Positions 23,466-33,268 of a stretch of DNA of 64,000 bases are shown piece after piece. This DNA is from Diphasiastrum complanatum (lineage: Eukaryota; Streptophyta; Lycopodiopsida; Lycopodiales; Lycopodiaceae): contig CM055109.1 of the NCBI GenBank assembly GCA_029204225.1, positions 45,522,843 through 45,586,842 of the forward strand, in the 5' to 3' direction. The notes beneath the pieces are model-generated. The model did no database searches, was not told the origin of the DNA, and was given only the letters and a program-made list of their open reading frames with translations. The translations under genes were made by a program, and so were the position numbers. The first letter of the stretch is position 1. The number at the start of each line of letters is the position of its first letter.

Positions 23466-25377
23466 CGCCTGCCAGTGCATCCCACTCTCCCCATTCCATG
23501 TCTACAGCCGATGCATCCACTAGTGCCCAGCCTGTCGCGTCATCGTCCATTCCAGTCACGGTTGGTGCACCGTGCCGGAGGTCCACTACCTGTCGCCCAA
23601 CAGGGAGAGCCCTTGTGCAGCAGACCATTTGTGGCGCACATCAGCCGCACATGGATAGAGAGGCCACACAGGCCAGTTTGGATTATGAGCTGAACCTTCC
23701 ATTTGCCATCACTGACTTTGAGCCCTTCAGAAGGGCATTCCGCCTTGCACAGTCTGTCAGCCCTAGCTGGAGAGTCCCTAGTTCAGAGATTGTCCACACA
23801 CACATGCTGAGAGATAGGGTCGAGTCCTTGTCTAGAGAGATGGAGCCTCTACGCCGCCACTGGGCCGCATATGGATGCAGCATCATGTCCGATGGCTGGA
23901 CTGATGTAAGGAGGAGGCCGATCCTCAACATCTTGGTCTCCAGCTGCATGGGTACACAGTTTTTGAGAGCCGTGGATTGCAGTAGAGGGGGGAGAGACAT
24001 ATCTGCAGATTTCATGTAGGACATCATTAGGTCTTCCATAGGCCCCCAACATGTCGTTACGGTGGTGACGGACAATGCCACCAACTGTGTTCAGATGGGT
24101 GTCCTACTACAGGCCGAGTTCCCTCACATCGTCCATACCTCCTGTGCGGCGCACGACATAGACCTTCTCATGGGGGACATAGGTGCACTTCCCTGGGTTG
24201 GAGCCATCGTTCGCGAGGCCCTCTTCCTGGTGACAAAAGTCACCAGGAAGAGGCGTGTTCTTGCCATGTTCCGGGTGTTCAGCCATTTGGACCTCCGTAA
24301 GCCAGCCCCCACATGCTTTGCATTCGACCTGGTGGTCATCGACCGTCTGATCAGGTGCAGGGCACAACTTCTACAGATGGTTGCCAGTACGTTTCAGCAC
24401 ACGGAGGATGGGGAGCACTTTTCTTCCACGGTGAGGGGAGACCAGTTCTGGAGGGATGGACAGACATTGTCAGGACTGCTTCGAGCACTCTATATTGTGC
24501 TCTGCATGGCTGACAGTGAGGCGTCCACACTTGGATTGGTGTATGAGCTCATGGACCGGATCGGACAGTTCCTGCAACTGCCCATCTTGCAGCCAGAGAG
24601 GTAAGCGGTACAGTGTTGTAATTGTTCTTTATCTTTTCAGGGTTTTGCTAGTTTGTTTTTCTGTCGATGGTACGTTTTCTCCAAAATTTGCTTTGACTTC
24701 GTGCAGGATGACGGAGCTGAGGTTCATCTGGGAGACACGGTGGAACTACTTTCACAGGAGTATCCACAACGCTGCACACATCTTGCATCCCCTCTTCCTC
24801 TCTCCGACACAGATATCAGGCAGGGAGCTCGAGTCGGATTGGCTACAGGGTGGGTCCACACATTGGCTTGGATCCTATCAGACTCATGGAGGAGCTAGCT
24901 GCATTTCGTTTCGGGATGGGCACGTTCGGTCACCCGGCTACTCAGGATCCAGAGAGGAGGCAGCTCCCCATTACCTGGTGGACCATGTTCGGTAGCACCT
25001 ATCCCTGCATACAACGTCTTGCACTGCGGGTCCTTTCACAGGTATGCATCTCATCTCATCCTCTCTTCCTGTGTTTCGTTGACATTCTACCCGTGCACAT
25101 GTGCTGAACCATTTCATTGCACGTACCACAGGATTGCGCTGCCTCCGTGTGTGAGCGTAATTGGAGCACATGGGCCCTCGTTTACACGAGAAGAAGAAAC
25201 AGGCTGTCAGAGTCAGCTAGAGCGGTTGGTGTTCTACAACACCAACGCACGTCTCGCCAGGAGACTGCTGACCATTACGAGCGCATTGCAGGTGATGGGC
25301 TATTCTCCCATAGCATGTTGGTTGACGTCTCACTAAAATGTAGGTTTCAATTTTTGATCAAGTTGTTGTCCTGACAC
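23466..25377 (+). pseudogene. hAT-A copy 1b: partial transposase, plus strand
   Basis: It starts abruptly at CTGCCAGTGCATCC, about 240 codons into exon 1, head-to-head with copy 1. Exon 1 ends at 24600, exon 2 is 24707-25041 (11 nt shorter than copy 2, so out of frame) and exon 3 is 25132-25291 (2 nt shorter). It ends inside intron 3 of the transposase, where Ty3/gypsy sequence begins. A TAG replaces a codon near 24018. It has neither terminal repeat. Confidence 0.85.
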
Positions 25378-25384
25378 GCTCAAT

Positions 25385-27754
25385 CGGTGACGATCAACTG
25401 AGGTCTGATAACGCTGCTGCACATGCTGTAAATGAGAACTGGCCCGGGTAATAAGCTCTCGAGCACCTGATAGAAAAGGTGCAAGTGTAACAGGTGTATC
25501 CTCAGGAGGAAGAGGAATGCTAGGTAAAAGAGGTGCATAGCCATGAGATAATAAAAATGGTGAGACACCTGTGCTGGTACTAACAGAGCTATTATAGCTA
25601 TACTCTGCTAAACATAAATGCTGATCCCAATCCTTCCCTGAAGGAGTAACAAAATGGCGTAAATAATCCTCAAGGATCCTGTTAAGGACCTCAGACTGCC
25701 CATCAGAAGTAGAATGATAAGCAGAACCCATAAAAAGCTGAACATCGCATAAGCTCTGTCCAGAATATAGATGTAAACTTACTATCCCGATTAGAAAGGA
25801 TAGTACGAGGAAATCCATGCAGGCGGAAAATCTCTGATAGGAACAAACGTGCACACTGCTCTGCTGTGATAGTACTGCGAACTGGGATAAAATGTGCCTG
25901 TTTCGAGAACCTGTCAACTACCACCATACATGAATCGTGACCACGCTGAGTATGGGGAAGGCCAAGGATAAAGTCCATAGATATATCAGTCCACTGGCGA
26001 TGAGGAATAGGCCAACTCTGGAGCAAACCAGCAGATTTAGCACGTGAGTACTTATTACGAAGACAAAAAGGGCAGGTACGACTAAGTACAGCAAGCTCAG
26101 ATCGAAGAGAGGGCCAATAGAAATGGTCTTTGAGACGAGCATAAGACTTCTGAAAACCAAAGTGACCCCCAACAGGAGAGGAATGAGCATCCGACAACAA
26201 CTGGGAACGGATACCCAAAGAACTAGGGATACAAAGAGAATCATAATGATAAAGACGATTGTCAATAATGGAGTAAACCTGATGAGGACTGGACGAAACA
26301 GGTGGGGTACAACTATAAACATCACGAAAATCAGAACATGTAAGGTATGCTACAGGTAGGGCATCAAACCATGGAGGAATAGTAGAAACGAGTGTATTTA
26401 ACAAAGCTGGAAGACAAGATAATGCACCAGCAGCAGTGTTAGCACGACCAGGACGATACAATATGGAGAAATTAAAAGACTGTAAAAACTGCAACCAACG
26501 AAATTGACGATCACTAAGGTCACGTTGAGAAAACAGATAACGTAAAGACTGGTGACCAGTAATAATGTAAAATGGAACTTGATACAGATAATGACGCCAC
26601 TTCTTAAGAGCATAGATAATAGCAAGAAGCTCTTTCTCATGCACAAAATAACGTTGCTCATAAGAGCGAAGACGACGCGACTCATAAGCACTAATACATT
26701 GTGACTGGCGAAGTAAAGCACCCAAACCAACATTACTAGCATCAGTCTCAACAAGAAACTTCTTATCAAACTGTGGTAAACACATAACGACAGCATCAAC
26801 AACAACATGATGAAGAGTATCAAACGCTGTCTGACAATCAGAATTCCAAAGAAAATTACTAGACTTCTTCAAAAGTGCCTGAAGAGGAGTTGCGATAGTG
26901 GCAAAATGAGGAACTGGACGACGAAGGTGAGTGGCTAACCCAAGAAACATACGAACATGATGAATATCACTAGGTATAGGCCAATCCTGGATGGCGTGAA
27001 CCTTATGAGGGTCCAGACGAATGTGACCATTACAAATAAGAAAACCAAGAAACTCGATCTCAGAAACAGCAAAAGAACATTTAGACAACTTAGCAAATAA
27101 CTGGTGGTGTACAAGTAACTGAAAGACAGAGGAAAGATGGGCAACATGCTCAGCAAGAGACTGACTAAAAATAAGAATATCATCAAAATAAACCAAGACA
27201 CAATGACCAAGAAGCGGATGCAAGACGTTATTCATCACATTCTGGAACGTAGGAGGGCCATTAGTAACACCAAAAGGAAGCACACGAAATTCATATAAAC
27301 CAAGATGAGTACGGAAAGCAGTCTTATGTTCGTCAGAAGGGTGCATCCTGATTTGGTAATATCCAGAACGAAGGTCTATCTTGGAAAAGATTTTAGAGGT
27401 ACCGAGCTGGTCAAAGAGGTCATCCATGTGTGGAATAGGGTACTGATTACGAATAGTCAACTTATTTAAAGCACGGTAATCAATACAAAGGCGTTTGGTA
27501 CCATCTTTCTTATTAATAAGGAGAACAGGAGCACCAAAAGGGCTGTGACTAGGAACAATGAGACCCTGATCTAACAAGGCAGTAATATGGAGCTCAAGCT
27601 CATCACGCTCAGATCGAGACATACGATAAGGGGGACGGGAAGGAGGAGTAGAACCAGGACGCAAGTCAATATGATGGTTCACGTCACGTAATGGTGGTAG
27701 CATTGTAGGTTCTGAAAAGACAAAAGCATAGTGATGTGATAAGTCAGAAATCAC
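25385..27754 (-). pseudogene. Ty3/gypsy RT-RNase H-integrase
   Basis: A 683-codon open stretch (27754-25703) contains RT (KIDLRSGYYQIRM, LPFGVTNGPPTFQNVMN, catalytic YFDDILIF), RNase H (FLVETDASNVGLGALL) and the integrase zinc finger (GGHFGFQKSYARLKDHFYWP then CPFC). It ends with the integrase core start (WTDISMDFILGLP). A frameshift near 25790 ends this frame. The rest of the core (AYHSTSDGQSEVLNRILEDYL then SYNSSVSTSTGVSPFLL) continues in another frame to about 25385. The order RT-RH-IN defines Ty3/gypsy. It is nearly intact, so fairly young. Confidence 0.88.
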
Positions 27755-27811
27755 CTGAGGAACAGCTACTGGTGTAGAAACTGGAGGAACTGGTACTGCC
27801 CGCTGAACACA

Positions 27812-28220
27812 TTATAAGGCAACACAATGAGCCTTCGGTAGGTTGCGAATAAACTGCTTCCCAGTAATCAACTGGAAGTCTCCCTGAGAATCAATGCCAA
27901 CAAGTGAGTGTGTAACTGCATCATGTACAAATGTCAATGTCTGCTGTGTCAAGTCCAGTGTAACGGCTCCAAGAGATGCAAACCAATCAGCACCAAGGAT
28001 AAGATCATAACGCTCCATAGGGATAATGTAAAGATCTGCCTGTCCAGAGAAATCTCCAACGCGGTATGGTAAACGCTGAAACATCTGAAAACTAGGAAAA
28101 GAATGAGAACTGGCAACCTCAACTGTGAGAGGTTGTGAAGCAGGAACAGGTGAAGCACGGATCCGACTAGTGATATAACTGCTAATAAAAGAATGAGTGC
28201 TACTAGTATCAACTAAAGCA
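27812..28220 (-). pseudogene. Ty3/gypsy protease region
   Basis: The minus-strand frame contains ALVDTSSTHSFIS, equivalent to the DSG-type retroviral-like aspartic protease motif, then ERYDLILGADWFASLGAVTL, typical of gypsy protease C-termini. A stop after AHCVAL at 27812 separates it from the RT frame. Confidence 0.78.
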
Positions 28221-28441
28221 ATATACTCACGGCCTGTAATACGTACACGTAATCGAATGGAGCGAGGATCAGGACGCCCTGTCCAAGTAGCATAGGCAAG
28301 TTGAGCATGGCAAGTAGCAGGAAGTAAATCAGGGGAAGGCTCAGAGGATAAGTCAGGCTCATCAGAAATATGAATGTAGATATTGGAATCATCTGGAGTA
28401 GTGCCCTCATGGTAAAAAACAACAGTAGTAGTAGGGAGAGG

Positions 28442-28954
28442 CTAGCGGCAATCACGGGCTAGATGGTCAGGACTCTTACAACGAAAGCAAAGACGCTTCT
28501 GCTGAAGATCAACGAACTCTGCAGACGTGTAACGTCGGACAAAAGCAGGTCGAGGAGTCGGAGGACGAGGAGGCGAAGGGGCAATGGAGAGAGCTGGAAC
28601 AGAAGGGGCCGGTGTAGGGGTGGACGTAGCGGGAAAAGATGAAGCAGAAGGACGGGGTCGGGAGAAGCGGGAAGGAAGGGTGTCAGTGTACTTATGCTGT
28701 AAAGTACTGACAAGAGACATCGCCTCAACAAGTGTGGTAGGACGGAAGGAAGAAACATCATATTGTAAAGCACCACGAAGCCCAGCAATGTAATGAGAAA
28801 TAAGCTCAGTGGGCTGTAGATCTGTGAAAAGATAAGAAAGCTCCATAAACTGATCTGTATAAGAAGCAAGATCACTGGTCTGAGTGAGACTACGGAATGT
28901 ATCACGTTGGCGGTCAAGCCACTGAGGATCAATCATAGCATGGCGGAGGTCATG
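28442..28954 (-). pseudogene. Ty3/gypsy gag C-terminal half with zinc knuckle
   Basis: The frame runs from HHDLRHAMIDPQWLDRQRD through SYTDQFMELSYLFTDLQPTE and a proline-rich stretch to CFRCKSPDHLARDC (CX2CX4HX4C), a nucleic-acid-binding knuckle. It ends with a stop at 28442. The N-terminal half is absent upstream on this strand. Confidence 0.8.
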
Positions 28955-28960
28955 GTGAAA

Positions 28961-29229
28961 AGTATGCCATTATTTTTTTCTCCATTTCCAGCCATCTTTT
29001 ACAGTTTATCAAAAGGCTGTCACGCGCTCATTCTCGACCACATTTTCAGGAATTCTCACTCCGTTTAATCTTTCAAATTCACATTTTTTCCCTGGCTGTC
29101 CAGCGCATTTTTACAACCCTCGTTTCTCACTTCTCCATTGTTCATTGCTGCCTTTTTTTCAGTTGTGATAATATTGGTTGTAATAGGCTAATTTGGGGTG
29201 ACGACAAGAGTCCGCTCCCTCAAGTTTTC
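28961..29229. other. Non-coding spacer at the gypsy inversion point
   Basis: Pyrimidine-rich, with no coding signal. It may be the element's leader or LTR edge, since it directly precedes the plus-strand gag start. No primer-binding site was recognised. Confidence 0.4.
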
Positions 29230-29786
29230 GTCTATTCCTTCCACTATCATTATGGCACATTCACCTACCCCGAGTGAGACTATTCAGAAAACCTTATCCA
29301 ATCAGTTTCGTCGCATGGATGAGACCCTTTCTGGCCTCGTTCTTCGCTTCAATTCAGTTATGGCCGGCTTTGCTACTATGCAGTCACAGATTGATTCTTT
29401 ACAGCCTCATGGTCCTGGTAAAGCTCCTGTTTTTCCTACATTTAGGACTCCCCCTCCATTTGGATTTCCATCTTCTTCTGCTAGTCAGCCTGGTGGTGGA
29501 CCGTTCATTCCATCTAACCCACCTCCTGGTTTCTTTCCTCGTCCCCCCTTTCCTGAGCCACACTTTGCTTGAGACTTTCGTGATAGGGTACAGCTTGCTA
29601 CCTATTCCGGTTCCTCTGACGGGAACTTATTAGAGAATTGGTTTGCTAAGCTTGACACATTTTTTCAGATTCACCCTAAGACTGATCCTCAGAAGATCCA
29701 GTTGGCTGCTTTACATTTAGATGGACGTGCCGCCACGTGGTGGCGAGTTTATAGAGCTGATCCTGATCGGGAAGGGCTCCAAAAGT
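29230..29786 (+). pseudogene. Ty3/gypsy gag N-terminal half, inverted relative to the rest
   Basis: One frame begins MAHSPTPSETIQKTLSNQFR with a proline-rich stretch to 29572. A stop (TGA near 29570) is followed by a second segment, NLLENWFAKLDTFFQIHPKT then IQLAALHLDGRAATWWRVY. That is the first half of the retrotransposon gag domain, ending exactly where the minus-strand half at 28954 begins (HHDLRHAMIDPQW). Together they make one gag, now split across two strands. Confidence 0.75.
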
Positions 29787-29789
29787 GAC

Positions 29790-30610
29790 AAGTTGGGAGT
29801 GCTGAGGCAGCAATGTACAGGTTGAAGAATTTTGGCTGTTTGGAATAGCAAATGATGTCGGAATTGGGTAGTTTTTGGATGAGGATGGCCGCTGGACAGT
29901 CAGGGAACTAACTGTGGAAGATGGCTGCAAACTGAAAAAATATCAGACGAAAGTGACAGGTCGGAAGGCAAGGACAACGATGGAAAGGAAGAGGAGGAGC
30001 GCCGGGCAGCAAGGAAAAGAGGGGACAAAACAGGGGGAGCGCTGGGCAGGAAGGAGTGGAAGGAGCAGCGATGGAACAGGGCTGTCAAAGCAGCAATGGA
30101 GCTGTAGGAACAACGATGGAGGAGCAAGGCAAGGCAGCAAAGAAAAAATTCCAGATTGTGCTCAGAAAAGTGCTCTGCGAGCAGAGCCACAGTTGATCTA
30201 GAGCTAAGCTATGAAAGCATCACATAAGCAAGACTTAAGCTATGAAAGCAGCACATAAGCAAGACTTAACCCTAGAAAGTAGGAAAGAGAGAGATTAAGG
30301 AGGCTAAAGAGAGAGATCAATATCATCATCTGAATGACAAGTGACACAGTTTCCCTACTTATAACCAAGAGGAAGCCCTACAAGGAAGCTTCTAGTGGCT
30401 AGGGCCCAATTGGGAGGGATAATAGTGCACCCTCCAAGAAGGCCCCCACTCTCCAGTAATATGTCCAAATGGCCTAATAATGAATAATAAGGCCAAAGGC
30501 CAACCATATAGTCTGAATGTCACTAATGAATAAAAAAGGGCCCAAGGCCTGCTTATGCATAAAGTAAAGTAACTGTAAATGTAAATGGACACGGCGAATG
30601 TAATGAGCCG
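29790..30610 (-). repeat. Possible LTR / promoter-like retroelement fragment
   Basis: On the minus strand 30300-30370 reads TATAAGTAGGGAAACTGTGT and is followed by CTCTCTCTTT-rich sequence and a CTAGGGTTAAG box, the look of an LTR promoter and leader. No coding domain and no partner LTR are seen, so this is only a suggestion. A short duplicated phrase, TAAGCTATGAAAGCA, occurs at 30203-30251. Confidence 0.3.
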
Positions 30611-31801
30611 AGTCCATAACTGTCTGCCATAAGAAGCTCCCCCATACCGCGGCAGTTGGACGCATTGTCCGTCACAACCTTTCGCGATACATTCACACGA
30701 TCAGTTCACAGCTCGGAAACACATTGCAATCAATCGAAAACTACGCAGAACTTTTGTATCAACATCAAGCAGCAAATGAGCAAGCAACTAATGAAAGAAT
30801 ATTATACTTGGACAACACGCTGTGGTCCGACCTCCTCTATCGCCGCACGAATGATGCCGTAAATGTACTCGACCGAATGCACTCTCCCTGCCTCGGAGGC
30901 GTCGATGCTGCGCAAGAACATGGAACCGTAACAACTAGAAACAATCACGTTGATGAGTGGACGTCTGCGACGATCAATCCACCCATCAGCCATGATGGAA
31001 CAGCCATATCTATCCCAAGCCTTGTGCAGTGCGGCCAGTCTCTCTCTGAGTGATGCAACCCGGTCCTGGAGCAAAGGGCCTCGTAGTGCGTCGGCTGTGG
31101 GTGGTGTGTCGCCGGGCGCGCGACTGCAACTTTTCGAGATAGCCTCTCGAAAGATGCGGGATGATGTCATGATAAAGGGGAGGTTCGGGTCATAGAACAT
31201 CTGTGCTATGGTCCTGGTGGCCTCTCTGTGTTGCCCCTCTCTGAAAGATCCCGGCATGGACATCTGTTTGGTGCCTCAGGATGTGGATGGTTGGGAGGAT
31301 GCAGATGGACGATGCGGATGTGGAGGTGGTGGCATAGGTGTAGGTGCGGAAGCGGAGGATGTGGATGGGCCGTGCAGATCTGACGGTGATGGCAGACGCG
31401 TAGGTGCAGCAGTGGAGGCCGTGGATCCATGGGGAGTACTGGCGGAGGCGGAGGCGGGGGCGGGTGCGGGTGCGGTGGCAGTGGCGGGTGCAGATGCGAC
31501 GGTGGGGGCGGTGGCGCTGGGTGTACCAGTGGCAGGGTCGGTGGCAGTGGGTGCACCAGTAGAAATAGAATCTGCGGCATCTGTGGACGGCTCGTCGGGC
31601 TCAGCAGCTGTCTCAGAATGTCTCCATAATGCGAGCCCTCTCCGCAGTGGGGATGACCATACAAATGCCGATCCCGTAGCGTCCACCCAGATGTGCTCGA
31701 ACCCGAGAGGCGTTCCCTATGAACTGCTTTTGACAAAAAGGGCAACGCCACTTTTTGTCGGGCATGACCTCCACCTCATCCCAAATGGGACGAGCAGCCA
31801 T
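30600..31801 (-). pseudogene. hAT-B transposase remnant (BED finger and DUF659)
   Basis: It starts MAARPIWDEVEVMPDKKWRC at 31801 with a BED-like finger (CPFCQKQFIGNASRVRAHLG). A frameshift near 31650 leads to an alanine/proline-rich linker (31276-31640). A DUF659-type core follows (31263-30825): LPFIMTSSRIFREAISKS, then CSIMADGWIDRRRRPLINVI. The frame stops after GPQRVVQ at an apparent intron (GTATAA...AAAG, about 30690-30815), then continues VVTDNASNCRGMG. The dimerisation domain is lost. Confidence 0.72.
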
Positions 31802-31869
31802 CTCTCTCTCCATCCCTCTCTCTCTCTCTCTCACACGCACACACAGAAGCACGGAAATCCAAGCTCTCT

Positions 31870-31893
31870 CCCGCCCTAAACCCTAAACCCCAA
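31870..31893. repeat. Short telomere-like AAACCCTAA repeat (telo-box)
   Basis: CCCTAAACCCTAAACCCC occurs in the hAT-B leader. One to two plant telomere-type units like this are often promoter elements; the array is too short for an interstitial telomere. Confidence 0.6.
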
Positions 31894-32080
31894 ACCCAAG
31901 CACCCTTGAACCTAAATCCTAAACTCACACACACACACTGTGCACACACACAAATCCTCTCTCTACGTTCCTCACACTTTCTGTCTCTTCCTCTCTCTCT
32001 CTCTCACACAGATCACCACACACACACAACTGAATGCACACAAATCAACACAATTTTCACACACACACACACAAACAACA

Positions 32081-32111
<31 letters not shown>

Positions 32112-32418
32112 CTCTATGCTCTCCCACACTCCCTCTTCCGCCCTCTGCCTGCTCTCGGGTTCTGCGGATTGTCCGCAGGGACGGCGGGTTTTGCTTTTTT
32201 TTTTTTTTTTAAAAAAAAAATAACGCGTCCGGGGCTTGGACGCGTTCTAGGCCTCGGACGCGTCCGCGTCCGCGTCTGGGCGCTGGACGCGTCTAGCCTT
32301 TTAAAAAAAAAAACAAAAAAACGTACGCGTCTGACCCTGCGTCCAGGGGTCGGACGTGTCCGGGTCCGGACGCGGACGCCGCCATTTTGGCTCGGACCCT
32401 CATGTCTATACATATACC

Positions 32419-32790
32419 CGGTCCCGCAGTACCAAAAAAAAAATATATATATTTTTTTTGGCGAAAATAACACGGGAAAAAATTTTAAATTTTTTTTGTT
32501 TTTTATTATGGTACCGCCATGGTACCGCGGATCCCAGGGCGGTATCGTACCGGCGGTACCACTGTTATGGTACCGGCGGTACCATAACAACGGTACCAGG
32601 GGACACTATGATATATGTATAGTGTCCCCTGGTACCGCTGTTATGGTACCGCCGGTACGGTACCGCCCTGGGATCCGCGGTACCATGGCGGTACCATAAT
32701 AAAAAAAAAAAAATTTCAAATTTTTTCCTGTGTTATTTTCGCAAAATAAATATTTATTTTTGGTACCGCCGACCCATATGGTACCGTGGT
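32419..32790. repeat. Large palindrome (fold-back) built from two hAT-A-like ends
   Basis: Two arms of about 160 bp mirror each other around 32611-32617. The left arm ends GGGGACACTATG and the right arm starts TATAGTGTCCCC. Outward they share GGTACC-rich stretches and then GCGAAAATAACAC versus GTGTTATTTTCGC. It may be a fold-back MITE or two abutting element ends separated by 7 bp. Confidence 0.8.
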
Positions 32791-32844
32791 ACCAGTATGG
32801 TCCCGCGGTACCGGGATCCTCGGTACATGGTACCGCGGGACCTA

Positions 32845-32846
<2 letters not shown>
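32758..32846 (-). repeat. Solo left end of hAT-A (minus orientation)
   Basis: GGTACCGCGG-type repeats end CCGCGGGACCTATG, the reverse complement of the copy 2 left end. A (TA)n run separates it from copy 2. No coding part is attached. Confidence 0.75.
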
Positions 32847-32882
<36 letters not shown>

Positions 32883-32972
32883 CATAGGTCCCGCGGTACT
32901 GGGTACCGCGGATCCCGGTACCGCGGGACCGTACTGGTACCGCGGTACCATGATGGTACCGCGGTACCATAA
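32883..32972 (+). repeat. Left terminal region of hAT-A copy 2 (GGTACCGCGG repeats)
   Basis: It contains several near-palindromic GGTACCGCGG/CCGCGGTACC words in about 90 bp. hAT transposases typically bind subterminal repeats; these are candidates. Confidence 0.8.
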
Positions 32973-33268
32973 TATATTAATATAATTAATATTTAATATT
33001 TTTTGAAATTTTTTTAAACCTAATCTACCCGCCCCCCTCGCTTCTTCTCTCCCAATTTTTTTCCAGCCATCGTTGCCCTGCCTTCGCTACTGGTTTTGCT
33101 GCCCTGTCTTCCTTGCCTTGCGTCTGATTTGCGTCGCCCTTCGCCCACAGACCGCCCTGCCTTGCATCTGATTTGCAAGAACCTGCCTTCGCCCATTTTC
33201 AGCGTCTCTCACATAGTGTACCCTGCTGTTTTTTTTCCAGCGTTTTGTCCTTAGTTTTCTCCATCGCA

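Larger units (their letters stand above)
17883..23470 (-). mobile_element. hAT-A copy 1 (minus strand, decayed)
   Basis: The right end starts CATAGTGGCACGTGG at 17883 after a TA run and carries GGTACCGCGG repeats. It is followed by the 84-bp minisatellite and the transposase pseudogene read leftward from 23114. The AT-rich left end and a truncated GGTACCGCGG terminus lie at 23360-23470. The convergent second gene of this family is missing here: the space between transposase stop and minisatellite is short and contains a Copia scrap. Confidence 0.85.
25378..28960 (-). mobile_element. Ty3/gypsy retrotransposon body (minus strand)
   Basis: Reading leftward: gag C-terminal part with CCHC knuckle, protease, RT, RNase H and integrase. 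No flanking LTR was recognised on either side. The gag N-terminus is found in the opposite orientation at 29230-29786, so the element is internally inverted. Confidence 0.85.
30600..32408 (-). mobile_element. hAT-B element, 3'-truncated (minus strand)
   Basis: The 5' end (right) carries the terminal sequence TAGACATGAGGGTCCGAGCC, read leftward from 32408. Next come subterminal GGACGCGTCC palindromes (32220-32390), microsatellite-rich leader and a transposase that stops being recognisable near 30600. The transposase differs strongly from hAT-A. Confidence 0.75.

Noticed and set aside
26123-27210. Leucine-rich, membrane-like frames opposite or offset to the gypsy pol
   Set aside because: They are shadows of the RT-RNase H-integrase frame in AT-rich coding DNA.
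31874-31893. Interstitial telomere
   Set aside because: Only about two AAACCCT units; better read as a telo-box in a leader.
32356-32972. Open frames with YIYIYI or RYRRYR repeats at element ends
   Set aside because: They are translations of (TA)n and GGTACC repeats, not proteins.
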